Positions 38,711 through 49,754 of a stretch of 64,000 nucleotides of DNA are shown here, in pieces. The stretch comes from Trichoplusia ni (Eukaryota; Arthropoda; Insecta; Lepidoptera; Noctuidae), in assembly GCF_003590095.1 (NCBI RefSeq), contig NC_039478.1, positions 21,638,001-21,702,000 of the forward strand. Direction: 5' to 3'. The notes below the pieces were generated by a model that had not been told where the DNA came from, ran no database searches, and worked only from the letters and a program-made list of their open reading frames with translations. Position 1 is the first letter of the stretch, and each line of letters begins with the position of its first letter. The position numbers and the translations under genes were made by a program.

Positions 38711-39285
38711 CACACAATAATACCTACTGTCTCCATTGTAAACTACAAATATTGAAGGGTACTGACACCTTATTTATTAAATGTTCAAGAACATTCTCGA
38801 ATCAGTTTTGTAGGTCGCCTTCCACTACGATAGCCAATTAGTGTGACAATATACTGGAGTATCTATTCTTGTGGATCGCACTGACCAGGCTCGTCGAAGT
38901 GTAACAGCTCAGCCATATTTAAATTGCATTCTTGTGAGGAACTGAGAATAAAAGATAAAGGATTCGTTTTGACATTACTCAGAGCTACGCCGTATTGCAA
39001 CTAAGTATTGTCTTTGTATAATCTTAAGAACGACAATTAGAGAACGTGGTCTATTAATTAATAGACCACGTCTATGTATCCCACAGAGCGTTATTTATTA
39101 AATACATAGAACAAATAATTGTGTATAAAACAACGCACGACTTTCCTAATTTCATTAGGAAAGACTAAGCGTATTTTGTTTGTTTCTCATTCATATAATT
39201 TCTTTACGTTTATGTATTAAAAAAAAAATACGGGCCGAATGGTAAGCAGTGTCACGAGAAAAGCCTCTTCCTTTTTTTAAATACT
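38711..39285. other. Non-coding, contains a 28-bp palindrome
   Basis: No gene. The only structure is the palindrome at 39044-39071. Confidence 0.5.
39044..39071. repeat. Perfect 28-bp palindrome
   Basis: ACGTGGTCTATTAA is followed immediately by its reverse complement, with no loop. No flanking duplication ties it to an element. Confidence 0.9.
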
Positions 39286-39288
39286 TAA

Positions 39289-39426
39289 GGGCCGATTTTT
39301 CAATCGCCAGATAATTTTTATTCAACGAATATGTTTGCCGTTTTGACAGCTTTTGTATAGAATATATGTCAAACTGTCATATTCATTCCTTGGATAAAAG
39401 TTATTTGATGATTGAAAAATCGGGCC
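39289..39426. mobile_element. MITE, Harbinger-like (3-bp TAA duplication)
   Basis: A 138-bp element with terminal inverted repeats GGGCCGATTTTTCAATC and GGCCCGATTTTTCAATC (one mismatch), flanked by TAA on both sides (39286-39288 and 39427-39429). The inverted repeat continues imperfectly inward (AGATAATTTTTATTCAAC against AAATAACTTTTATCCAAG), so almost the whole element is a fold-back. A TWA target duplication with GGGCC termini suits the PIF/Harbinger group. Non-coding. Confidence 0.7.
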
Positions 39427-39429
39427 TAA

Positions 39430-42393
39430 GTATGATAATAGACGTTTGTATTACCTTTAGCTTTTCTATCACTTAACAAATATAACACAAGTCACTACCG
39501 GTACAGCTAGCATATATTTCCAGTGTCGACTTATCTCAGACACTTTAAAGCCCTCTCGGGTCTTCTAAATCCATTTCGGAAAGCAAAGTTGTGAAACTTT
39601 AACTTGGCGAACTTTCAAGATGAGCCTTACGCTTTTATTTTCCTTAATTTCATATTTCATTCCCCGCAGACGACCTCGCAAATCTTCAGTTCTCCAATTG
39701 GGATTATTTTTTGGAACTTGCCTCAACTCTAGCCTGTTTGCAGATCGACTTGAGTTTGTAATGGGCAAAGTTCGGGTTTAAAGTCTGTTAAGTGTTTTAA
39801 GATGAGGTGGATCTGGTTACGAGTTATTAAATTTACTAATTGATATCATTTCAAATGTTAAATAAGTAATAATAAGATGTGTTGTTAGGTATTGTTGTAG
39901 GAATCCATACTTGGATCGCGGTTGATACATTGAAACATTTTTGTTTTTAAGATTGCCGTATTTGTCGGTAATCAAACTATACAAAAAGGTTAAAAAATGC
40001 ATCAAAATAAAAATTTCAAAATTATCACTGTCGTATGCAACACCAGTTCATATATCTCTTATTAACAAAGCAAACCAATTTACATTATCCTCAATAATAA
40101 TAAATTAATTAAACTTTAATATACAACAACTGTAATTAATTTACAACGAGGCACGACCATAATTGGCTCTATAATGTTTTTGTTGAAACCATAAATCGTA
40201 TCGAATTGTTTTTATTGTCACGACAAAATTAACTACGTGTATTTATCATCTTATAGATAAACTACCAGTAATAAATCACGTATAAATACATTTAACGGAT
40301 AGTGTTCCTTGCGTGATATATTTGGACAATATGTTACTGGTTTGCTTTTTGTAAACAACCACACATATTTTTTTTCTTTCGCTATTTCTGTTTCGAAGCG
40401 TTTTTTCGGCCGCTTGCCAAGGACTTGATGGTTGTCCTTACATGTCAGTCTATTAATGGCGTGTTAGGTCACTAGGTTAGGCTTTATTGGAAAAAGAATA
40501 TTCGGTATAGAAAATATGTGACGTCTGTGAATAATTTTGTGTGTGATTTACCCACGTCATACTGTGTGTGAATACTGCTTTATTTTAAGGCAAAAAGATC
40601 TAAAGATTATCTAAGAACTAAGACTCGTGATACCGGTTTTCTGTTGTATGGAGCTCTAGTGTTGCGAGTTCGACGCGCACTTGTCCTGTTTTACCCTTTG
40701 GGTACGAAAAGCTAAAAACATGGACAAGAACAATACCAGTATTACTGTGGGCAGTACAAAACTAAATTCATGGTGTACTTTATTTCATTACTCTTGAAAA
40801 AACGACTCCTAAAATGATAAAGAAACAAAAGTTCACAGCACTATAAAAAAGACATCACTGCCGCATAGTAAAAACCTGGTATCCTCATAATAATATACTT
40901 AAAACATCTCGTTTCAACAATGAAATACTGTTAACGACACCTGCAGTGCCTTACGTCTTCAATTGTAACAGAGACCTTTATTTTATAACTCTTTAAAGTG
41001 TACTCCACGGCGCGGTGGATATAAGCACTTTTTACGAATGAACGTCGCCAGTTCATATTCCGAGGCGTCTTGGTACTACGTGAATGATGGCATGAGAGAT
41101 TTTAGGATTTTAAAATTCTTGTGTGGCATGCATAATGGGTGTTCGTTCAACAAGTTTTTAATAGATTCACTTTAGTTTGGTGATGCGTTTGTTCTATCGC
41201 TGATTAGTAATGATATATATTATATAAGGTTCAATTATATATTTCAGTGTTTATTTCAATATATTTTCAGACATTCGGTTATTCTACCCCACTTTGACTC
41301 CTACAACCGATATTTATCTACGTCTAAGAACATTCGCACATAATTCACCTTTAATCAAAAACAAATTTAAAATCAATCAATCCATTCAAGAGCCTTGATA
41401 CCTTAGACGAACAGACAGATACGTTAAACTTATAACAACCCTCTTTTTGCATCGGGGTTTAAAATGGCGTCGGGCGTAGAGTTGCGGCGGCAGTCGGAGC
41501 CTGTAACTTGTAGCTCATTTAACTTGGCCCGATGTGTTGGTCACTCGTGACAATGTGCAATTAAAACTCCTGCTTTCAAATGCGTTCGATACGAATAGAG
41601 AATTGTTGGTGTGTTTTTATTGAGCTTCAATTTGTTGTTTATTGTGATCTGATCACTGTATTGAGTGTGCCGAGTCTTTGATACGCAAGGGTCAATTTTC
41701 AATTTTGAAGCATCCGTTGAGGATAATGACGCTCGATACTTTTACTACTCATACAATCACTCACTGACAAAGAAACAAAAATATAAATTATTTTATTTTC
41801 ATTTAAGTTAAATGTAATTGTACGTTAAATACCTAGGTCTAGAAATGTGTTATAAATGATGTTTGGGATTTTTTATTCGTAGAATGTTTCTAGTTATCGC
41901 TAGTATAATATGTAAGTAACTAAAACCACAATTATTTTAGTGTTGCGATAAAACTTAAAAAAATATTCCTAAACCTTAACTATATTTTTTAAAGTACGCC
42001 ATTTATCTTAACTTCTTATTTACACTACAATATTAAAATTCACTTTTAAGTTTATTACACTATCGATCACCACGACAAAAAGCAAACAAAACCACACAAA
42101 AGCTATACAACAAAAGCCAAGCCCCAACTACATGAAGACTACGAAATTAAATCCTAAGCTGTAAGGCCCCATCCATCAATTTACACAAAACGCATAGAAA
42201 TCTCGTGTCTGAGCGTCAGGTGCTAAGCCTGCTCGACGGGGCTCCGAGCCTTCATAATTATAGAGCCTTGGTGACTTTCATTAAACCCTGTTCATTAGGA
42301 CCCCTGCTAGGCGAGGCAATCTCATACACTGGCCCTACACCACTTACTCTTAAAAAATGTCGTGATTGTAAAAGCGAGACAGCAAGCTACACA
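39430..42393. other. Non-coding with minor repeat fragments
   Basis: It includes a fragment of the GGTACGGAACC-type repeat at about 40640-40740 (GAGCTCTAGTGTTGCGAG, CCCTTTGGGTACG). A GC-rich patch lies at 41455-41510. No exon is supported. The 64-codon plus frame ending at the hAT insertion (42205-42399) has no motif. Confidence 0.4.
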
Positions 42394-42401
42394 CCGTAGA
42401 G
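42394..42401. repeat. hAT target-site duplication, left
   Basis: CCGTAGAG immediately before the left terminal inverted repeat, identical to 44771-44778. The central TA fits the nnnTAnnn consensus of Buster-clade hAT elements. Confidence 0.9.
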
Positions 42402-42552
42402 CAGTGTTCCGCAAACTTTTTGGGTTCAAGGTACACCTAGAAAGCGAAAAAAAATGGAGGTACACCACAAATCAAAAAACAGTTTTTAAGTAATATTAAT
42501 CAACTTTTATTATTAATCAACAAAATTAAACTTTAAATTTTAGATAAGGTAT

Positions 42553-44391
42553 TTAATGCGAAACATGAGACTGTTTAATTGAGCATAGACGGTCTAAATT
42601 TGGAGTAATCGCTGACAAGGCTGCTCTCATTTCTTCGTCGACCGTCCTGAGGCGTTCCCTTTTTTTGGTTTTTATTGTGGTAAGAGTCGAAAATCCTAAT
42701 TCACTCAAATAGGTCGTTGCAAACGGTAAAAGTATTGCAATAGCATGCTTAGAAAGCAGAGGATATTCATTTTTCACACTTAGCCAAAAATGTTCTAAAT
42801 CAGTTTCAGAAAATTTTAATTTTAATGTGCGGTCTGTTTTCATTTCCATCAGTTCTTCCTGCTCATTTATTGGCAAGTGGCCGAAAGGAATGTTCTCGGA
42901 AAATGGATTTCGAACCCAGTCCATAGGTTGCAGATCATGCTTAGGGAAATAAAAATTCATTTTCTCTGCAAGAAGCTTTAAGTGTTTGACAATCAAAGCC
43001 TGCACCCTTTTTTCTGGATCAGCTGCTATGACATTTGGGAACATATCATTATTACCATTCGTAGCGAGACTGATCCATAGTTCCAATTTAGCGCGAAAGC
43101 TTTCAATTTTATCCGACGATGTCAAAATATTGGAATTTCTGCCTTGCATTTTTTTATTGAGCTCATTTAAGTGAGCAAATATATCCGTCAGATATGCAAG
43201 TTTTGCTAGCCATTCTTCTTTTTTAAATAAATGTGCATAATCTGAACCCTGGGAATGCAAAAACATCTCAGTCTCATTTTTCAACTCATAAATTCGGGAC
43301 AGTACTTTGCCGCGTGAAAGCCATCGTACCTCTGTATGAAACAAAAGCGACTGATGATCTGCCCCCATTTCTTGACACAGTGCATTAAAAAGACGAGAGT
43401 TCAGCGGTCGTGACTTGATGTAATTAACTATTTTGATAATTTCTTGAAGAACGCGCAATAGATCGTCAGGCAGAGACTTCGTCATAAGAGCTTCCCTATG
43501 TAAAAAACAATGCTGTTTTTGAACATTAGGATTTTTTTCAGCAACCTTAGCTATAAAGCCTTTAACCTTTCCTGTCATAGCCGCTGCGCCGTCTGAGCAA
43601 ACACTTATACAGTTATGCCATTCCAAATTATGCTCATTGAAAAATTCGTCCGTTACTTTAAATATTTCTTCACCAGTTGTATGGTTAGGCAGTGGCAGAC
43701 AAAATAAAAAGTCCTCTTTTAATTCACATCCATCAATGTATCTAACATTTGAGATGAGATGCGCGTGACCACTGATGTCAGTAGACTCATCAACTTGTAG
43801 CGCAAAAACTCCACTAACTCTCAATTTTTCAATCAACGTCGATTTAATGTCATTAGATATGTCATTGATTCGACGTGAAATCGTTTCTGCCGATGCAGGT
43901 ATTTTTTCAATTTCTTTAGCAGCTTCTTGGCTAATCATTATCTTGACAATTTCTTTGCAGACAGGTAAAACTACAGTTTCAGCAAGAGAGTGCGGCTTTT
44001 TAGCTTTAACTAACATATTAGCGATTACGTAGCTTGCTTTTTGTGCTTTGTCTGACGTTTTGAAAGACGAACTCATGAGATTTACCTGCTTCTTCGATTG
44101 GTCCTTCAAACGTTGAAAATACGTTTTGTCTTTTTGAGCTACTGATGGGTGTTTAGTAGTTAAATGTCGTATTAGTTTACTGGGTACCATCGAATTATTA
44201 CTCAACGTTTCTCCGCAAACAAGACATTTTGGGGTAGGACAAGATTCGTCTCCGCCATATGTAAAACCGTAATTTATGTAGCTTTCGTCATATTTTCTAT
44301 GAACAATTTTGGGTTTCTTCTTCATTGACTCTTTTTCTTCTTCATTACTTTCACCTGACAAACTTACACTACGTTTAATGAATTTATCCAT
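42553..44391 (-). CDS. hAT superfamily transposase, Buster/ZBED5-like
   Basis: This DNA-cutting and rejoining enzyme of a hAT transposon is 612 aa, uninterrupted, with no intron. The N-terminus is charged (Ser/Glu/Lys-rich to residue 30). A BED-type zinc finger follows with C56, C59, H76 and H81. The RNase-H-like catalytic core shows the first aspartate in QVDEST (D201), the second in VCSDGAA (D267), the C-x2-H motif C295/H298, and the RW motif at R356-W357 before the helical insertion. The last acidic residue is in YLSELGFS (E564), in the C-terminal hAT dimerisation region. Known relatives are the Buster-type transposases and host proteins derived from them (ZBED5, FAM200, SCAND3-like). The start is the first ATG (AATAATGG context on the minus strand). 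An AATAAA signal lies about 42 nt past the stop (42506-42511). No disabling mutation is visible, so activity is possible but unproven. Confidence 0.93.
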   Translation of the reverse strand: MDKFIKRSVSLSGESNEEEKESMKKKPKIVHRKYDESYINYGFTYGGDESCPTPKCLVCGETLSNNSMVPSKLIRHLTTKHPSVAQKDKTYFQRLKDQSKKQVNLMSSSFKTSDKAQKASYVIANMLVKAKKPHSLAETVVLPVCKEIVKIMISQEAAKEIEKIPASAETISRRINDISNDIKSTLIEKLRVSGVFALQVDESTDISGHAHLISNVRYIDGCELKEDFLFCLPLPNHTTGEEIFKVTDEFFNEHNLEWHNCISVCSDGAAAMTGKVKGFIAKVAEKNPNVQKQHCFLHREALMTKSLPDDLLRVLQEIIKIVNYIKSRPLNSRLFNALCQEMGADHQSLLFHTEVRWLSRGKVLSRIYELKNETEMFLHSQGSDYAHLFKKEEWLAKLAYLTDIFAHLNELNKKMQGRNSNILTSSDKIESFRAKLELWISLATNGNNDMFPNVIAADPEKRVQALIVKHLKLLAEKMNFYFPKHDLQPMDWVRNPFSENIPFGHLPINEQEELMEMKTDRTLKLKFSETDLEHFWLSVKNEYPLLSKHAIAILLPFATTYLSELGFSTLTTIKTKKRERLRTVDEEMRAALSAITPNLDRLCSIKQSHVSH

Positions 44392-44545
44392 TATTTTAAT
44401 AATTATTTTACACTTAGAGTAATAAGCATAACAATATGCGACGAAACAAAAGCGTGCGGTGAATTTAAACGGCGCACTCGTCGTACTGACAGACTGGTGA
44501 GCCAGAGAGTTCGGGTTGCGGGGCGGGGAGCCTCCGTCCCCGCCA

Positions 44546-44601
44546 CCCGCGACTCGCCGGCCGCCGCCGCCCGCGACTCGCCTTCCGCCGCCGCCCGCGC
44601 C
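44546..44601. repeat. GC-rich 24-bp tandem repeat inside the hAT element
   Basis: Two 24-base units (44546-44569 and 44570-44593), each beginning CCCGCGACTCGCC and ending CCGCCGCCG, differ only by GG versus TT in the middle. A third partial unit CCCGCGCC follows. It lies upstream of the transposase gene, probably in its promoter or 5' leader. Confidence 0.85.
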
Positions 44602-44738
44602 TAACTAAACCACAGAATTAAATGAACGAAAGAAAACGCCTCGTCCTCGTGCGCTCGCATGATTTGTGTAGGTATTTTACTTACCCTCACTTACTAAAAC
44701 ACACACCTCACACACCAACTAATAATCACGGTACACCA

Positions 44739-44754
44739 GTGTGCCGCGGCACAC
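44739..44754. repeat. 16-bp palindrome next to right hAT terminus
   Basis: GTGTGCCGCGGCACAC is a perfect palindrome 16 bases inside the right end. The left end has no such sequence, so the two subterminal regions are asymmetric. Confidence 0.8.
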
Positions 44755-44770
44755 ACTTTGCGGAACACTG

Positions 44771-44778
44771 CCGTAGAG
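44771..44778. repeat. hAT target-site duplication, right
   Basis: CCGTAGAG directly after the right terminal inverted repeat, identical to 42394-42401. Confidence 0.9.
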
Positions 44779-45530
44779 CAACATCTCGTTTCCACAATTA
44801 CAAGTCTCACTTTTGGAAATGAAGGTAGGTCTCATGTTAGCCGTTATACACTTTGGTCTAGACTATAGTTGTAAAGTTTTGGGATTAAATGTGATTTTAA
44901 ATGTATTGCCGCTCGTTTTCAACTAAATTTGTGTACGAGGTAATATAAAGGTGTTGAGATTTGTAGGCGTTGTTTTAATTACCTCTGTTTATCTTAATTA
45001 AGGTAAGTTTTAGTAGACGTAGTTCGGAGGTAGCATTTGACTTTGTTTTTCAATAAACTGTTAACGTTTAGTAAGTTAACTACAGTGACAGTATATAACG
45101 GTACTAATATTGTAAATATAAAAGTTAACATTCACAACTCTCTACCTATCTGTCCGTTTTCATCTGTCTTGTTGTCTTTCTCCATCTTTTACGGCTAAAC
45201 CGCTTTGATTTATTTTGGCACGCAGCATAAGTCCAAGAATGGATTAGGCAATTTTTTGCAGCGATAACCGGCATCTATGCGGGCGTGGCCGCGGGAAAAG
45301 CTGGTTTGTAAAACGTCACAATATGAAGGAGACGATGAAGATTATGTTGTCATGGTTATTGCGATGACTAAAGACTTCCATTAATAAGGATAAAAGGAAA
45401 TATAATAAGCATTGCAATTTGCACTGTCATATAAACAGCAGTCTAAAATAAAAATATAACGTTCAATTCAAACGTGCATTCGTGTATAATCAAGTTAATG
45501 CTACTAGCGTCAAACGCCTGCAATCCCACA

Positions 45531-45830
45531 TTAAAATTCCAAAATCAGATTCACGCTCGCATTAAAAGCCAGAGGGGTGTAAATTTGATTGGCCCAACAG
45601 TCTGCCGGCAAACAAATATCATTATGACATACGTAAGCCCACAACAATAGCCTCTGTCCGAGCGGAGCGTTATGCTCGACCAGGGATGTTGTGGTGTGAC
45701 CGAAACTATCGGATACGTGAAGTCGAATTGTATCTGAAAATGAGCTTGATGAATAATTTATGTCGGTTTGGTGAAGTGAAAATGTTATGGGTAAGTGGTC
45801 AGAGCCACTCAAGATAACGTATCTTGAGTG
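45531..45830 (-). pseudogene. Possible non-LTR retrotransposon endonuclease fragment
   Basis: The minus strand reads VILSGSDHLPITFSL at its start. The SGSDHLPI core is the C-terminal signature of the apurinic/apyrimidinic-type endonuclease domain of LINE ORF2 proteins, with the conserved Ser-Asp-His. The frame stays open for about 90 codons, but the rest resembles nothing I can name and no reverse transcriptase motifs follow. It has no start codon and is a scrap, not a gene. One short motif could be chance. Confidence 0.35.
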
Positions 45831-45836
45831 GCTCTG
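45800..45836. repeat. Perfect 17-bp inverted repeat, 3-nt loop
   Basis: CAGAGCCACTCAAGATA, then ACG, then the exact reverse complement. The right arm overlaps the codons of the LINE-like SGSD motif on the minus strand, so one arm may be an inverted copy of the other. Confidence 0.9.
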
Positions 45837-47403
45837 TTAAATGACTGAAACCCTGAAAATCTATTAATTGAGTAATAGAAGTAAAAAAGAAATTAGTATT
45901 GGAATTTAAGAGATATTTAATATAAACGGATATCAGGTGTATTTTTGAAGTGTGAAGATAGCTAAATATTTCTGTTTTACTCTGCAGGCAAAGCATGTTA
46001 GCTAAGCGTACTTAGTTTGGCCGCTTTGTATACTTTAGTTACTAAAAAAACCAAGGGACTCCAAAAAAATATAAAAGCAAAAGTTATTATCCATATCCGA
46101 AAATTCATATCACTAACATCCCTAGCCTCCACTCAACTGTTTGAGCATAAAGCGATGCTCAAACCAAACGGACGAGCAAATGAGGGGAATGTTTAGCGCT
46201 AAAGTGGCGCTCGCCGTACACTGCGAACACTGTGCACAGCAACCGCAGCTGTAACGTGATTATATCACACACAAATATGCATTGTTGAATTTTAAACGCT
46301 TATACATTCCGTGTCTTTTAAAATGAAATTGCGTGAAAATGTTTTCATTTCAATTCTAGTAGCGAGTTTCAATTTATTTAACAGTTGATTCCGATTGATA
46401 GCAGTGAAGACGTTATCAGAGTGAACCTCATCTGTAAATCGCAATGAACCGAATATATTTCTAAACTAAAACATGTGCAGAGTTAAATTCTGTCCCCTTA
46501 GCATGATAAAAAATGATACCCCAAAAATGGCAGTATCTAACTTTGGCACAATATTTGAAATGATTCAACATTTTCAAACACGTACAATGTCATCTGTTAC
46601 AATATCAGTATATTCGACTCACTAACAGATATTCTAAAGCACATCACTTCGCTCGGTGGCTCAAGAAAATAGTCGTTGAAATAAAACGTAGCAGTAAACA
46701 GCACACTCGTAGCCTCGTAGCAGTACTGTAGACGAGCGTAGCATTCGTAGCACGTCTACGGCCGCTTGGAACGGGCAATCGTTACAGAATTCACTCGGAA
46801 TGGATTACGTTTAATATTTATTTACGTTTCCATATGTTTTATGTTGTGCTTCCGTAATGAAAAAAAGGTGGTAATATTAGTATTAACATTTATGGAATTC
46901 AAACGTTCAAACTTAAATAATATTCTAAGAATCATACTGGCAAAATATTTCAGTTAAATTTTAAATAAAATTCCTTTCCCAAAATCTCAACAAATCTACT
47001 GAATCTTACATTCCAGAATCCTTTGCACAATAAATCAAACGGTTGTATTTAAACGCAACAGGCTGTGTTTAATCACGGCGCCATCGTCAGGCTCTGCGAC
47101 AAACACAAAACAAATTCACGAATGTTTGCCTTCATCGCTCTGTATCAAGTGATCAATACTTTACAAAGGACTTGGGAAATGCAAAGCCTGGTAATGAGTT
47201 GTTAAAGGTATATTGTTTGAGCTTGTAAACACCAGTCAATACCTAATTTATTGGTTGAATATAATTATTGGTTGTAAAAAATAACGGTAAATATTGAAAT
47301 ATCTTTGAATGAGCATTCTGTGGCAGAGAAACCAGATGAGTATCATCTTGTATCTCTTTTAGAGAAAGAAGGCGATATATCTACTGTTGACAATTATATA
47401 GTA

Positions 47404-47621
47404 CTAGCTGTTGCCCGCGACTTCGTCCCCGTAGGTAGAAGATATAAGTTATTAATATTTTCAATTGTATCTTCCTATTAGTCGCAGCGTGATGGTTTAT
47501 AGCCTAAAGCCTTCCTCAATGAATGGTCTATTTAACACAAAAAGAATTTTCCAATTTAGACCCGTAGTTCCTGAGATTAGCGCGTTCAAACAAACTCTTC
47601 AGCTTTATATATTAGTATAGA
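47404..47621 (-). mobile_element. Non-autonomous Helitron, family A copy 3
   Basis: On the minus strand it starts TCTATACTAATATATAAAGC and ends GTCGCGGGCAACAGCTAG, flanked by A and T. At 218 bp it is the shortest of the three family A copies, lacking part of the interior before the ATATCTTCTACC word. It has no coding capacity. Confidence 0.7.
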
Positions 47622-48227
47622 TTTCATTTTATTAAAAAAAGGAGCGACAAACAACTACACTTGAAGCAGATTTCAAGGCCGTCATTGACCATCATATTTA
47701 TTACAGCCTATTTTGTTTCAGTTCTGGGTAAAGGTCTCTGCTTTTCTATTTTTCATATTTAAAGCGTATGGACTGGTCCATTATGTATCATAATCAAAAT
47801 TAAAACTTTTGTAAACTTTAAATAAATAAAAATAAAAGTTTGTATTTCAAGTGGGCTGTTTTCAGTATCAGCACAACATTTCATATAATAGAATATACAT
47901 TTCCATCCGTTTCTTGGCTAAAATCATATTCTATATCAAAATTAATTTACTTTAATACCACTTACTGGAAATTAAATTTCAAATTTTTACCCAGTACAAC
48001 GATTTACAACGTCGAAAGGTTCCCAAATCGGATTATACGCTCGACATAATTGAATGCGCTTGCTTCCAAAACGTTAATACCAAAGTAAACAAAACAAGCG
48101 CTTGCCCCGCGGTTGCATCAAAGGGTTTAGCATACGTCTGACGCCTCAATTTAACTCTGGCTGGTTTTGTACGGATCTGTAAAATTGGAATGTCATTTAT
48201 TACTTTACGAACAGTTTTCTCGTCTAA
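47622..48227. other. AT-rich non-coding DNA
   Basis: Nothing recognised except a motif-free 69-codon frame. Confidence 0.5.
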
Positions 48228-48505
48228 TCTTCTAATATATAAAATTCCCGTGTCACGATGTTAGTTACCGTACTCCTCCGAAACGGCTAGAGCGATTTTT
48301 ATGAAATTTTGTATACAAATTGGGTAGGTCTGAGAATAGAACAACATCTATTTTTCATACCCCTAAGTGTTAAGGGTTGCTCACACTAAAAAGAAATATT
48401 TTTTGGACGAAATTTTTTGTTTTTATTTTTTATAATGTGGCATTAAATAATACACACAACGAGAAATAATTTACTAGGCAAAACAACGTTTGTTGGGTCA
48501 GCTAG
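48228..48505 (+). mobile_element. Non-autonomous Helitron, family B
   Basis: Starts TCTTCTAATATATAAAATTC and ends AACGTTTGTTGGGTCAGCTAG (last bases 48485-48505), with A before and T after. The interior (CTCCGAAACGGCTAGAGCG, ATTGGGTAGGTCTGAG) differs from family A. The GGGTCAGCTAG terminus is shared with the element at 15460-16169. Confidence 0.65.
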
Positions 48506-49754
48506 TAATTTTTAAAATCATGTGAAAAAATAAAGTTTAAGTATATAAATAATTGCGATGAGGCGTTTCGTGACGATTTTAATTAAAATGGAAAAATGAT
48601 AAAGCTCTATCTTGACATATATTTAAGGGATTTTTTATTAAAATACAGATATATACGTTCCAATAAACTTCGTTATAGGTAGTTTGGAGTAGTTAAACAT
48701 ATTATTCTAAGAATATCTTTAGAATTCTAATTTAAATATACAGAACAGTAAAAAAAAACTCATGCGCTTGTCAAATAAAAATAAAACTAGTAGTGAAGGT
48801 ATACCTATATATTTTACAAGTAAATTAAAGGCGGTTTCATACTGAACATTTCAGTATTAAGTAATTAATTCTAGAAATGTATAGAATCAATTAGTCGAGT
48901 CATACGAAACAAGATTTAGATTGCACTCCGCTAGTACGAGAGACAAACGATAATTACTTTGGTAAAATAACGGCCGCCGAGTTTAACATCTTAATCCTGT
49001 GAGTGGCTTCAATAATTAACAGCGTATGCAATTTATGTTAGAAGCTTTTGCTAGCATTAAATATAGTATTTAGTGGTTGTAGAGTGCATTTTATGCTTAG
49101 TCGGTTTTAAAGGACGCATTATCCTTTTTTTTCCCTTTTACAAAATTAATTAACACGTAAAAACTTAATATTTTAACATAAACTATAAAAAACAAAGATC
49201 TTCGTGAAGTAAGGATTCAATTATTTAAAAAAAAACGCACAACAGTACCTTGCAATACCAATCCGATCACCGTTTATTTTAAAATAACAATCGTACGAGA
49301 ACGGGTTGTTTATTTCGAAAATACGCCCGAACACGCGCTCCTGAATGTAGCAAGGTCGCGTCAATCGAACTGTCAATTTGAATCGATGTGTTTTTGGGCA
49401 GAAATTACAAAAGCATTTTGAACTTAATATGTTTATTGAACGAACAGTATTTATGTCCAACATGTTTCAAAATGTCCCACGCGTGTGTAACTATAGAATA
49501 GTGACAAGCGTTTCTTATTAATGTTGTATTTCTTCAATTCTCATAAAATTAGTGGTAAATGCCTCACTGCTGGTCTTGTTTATGCCATTCTTCTGTTTCT
49601 TGCCATTCGCATCAATCTTATCATAACAGTTATTTTATATTAAGTTTGATTATATTTGAAGTTTTAACGTAGGAATGTTTTATCTAGTCTGGTGTTGACT
49701 TAATGTTTCACGATACTTTAATGTTCATGTGCATTCTTAGTAATCTTAATTAGC
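48506..49754. other. AT-rich non-coding DNA
   Basis: No gene; no clear repeat. Confidence 0.5.

Larger units (their letters stand above)
42402..44770 (-). mobile_element. Complete hAT (Buster-type) DNA transposon
   Basis: A 2369-bp element. The left end CAGTGTTCCGCAAACTTT and the inverse of the right end share 14 identical terminal bases (CAGTGTTCCGCAAA). The perfect 8-bp duplication CCGTAGAG flanks it. It encodes one intact transposase on the minus strand. Subterminal GGTACACC words occur at 42430, 42459 and 44730, which are possible transposase-binding repeats. The 5' side of the gene (44440-44601) is sharply GC-rich compared with everything around it. All parts needed for an autonomous element are present, and the perfect duplication suggests a recent insertion. 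Confidence 0.93.
44779..47403. other. Non-coding with LINE scrap and short repeats
   Basis: Apart from the possible LINE fragment at 45531-45830, a patch with repeated CGTAGC words at 46685-46765 is the only structure. A similar CGTAGC-rich patch occurs at 57410-57530. No host exon. Confidence 0.4.
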
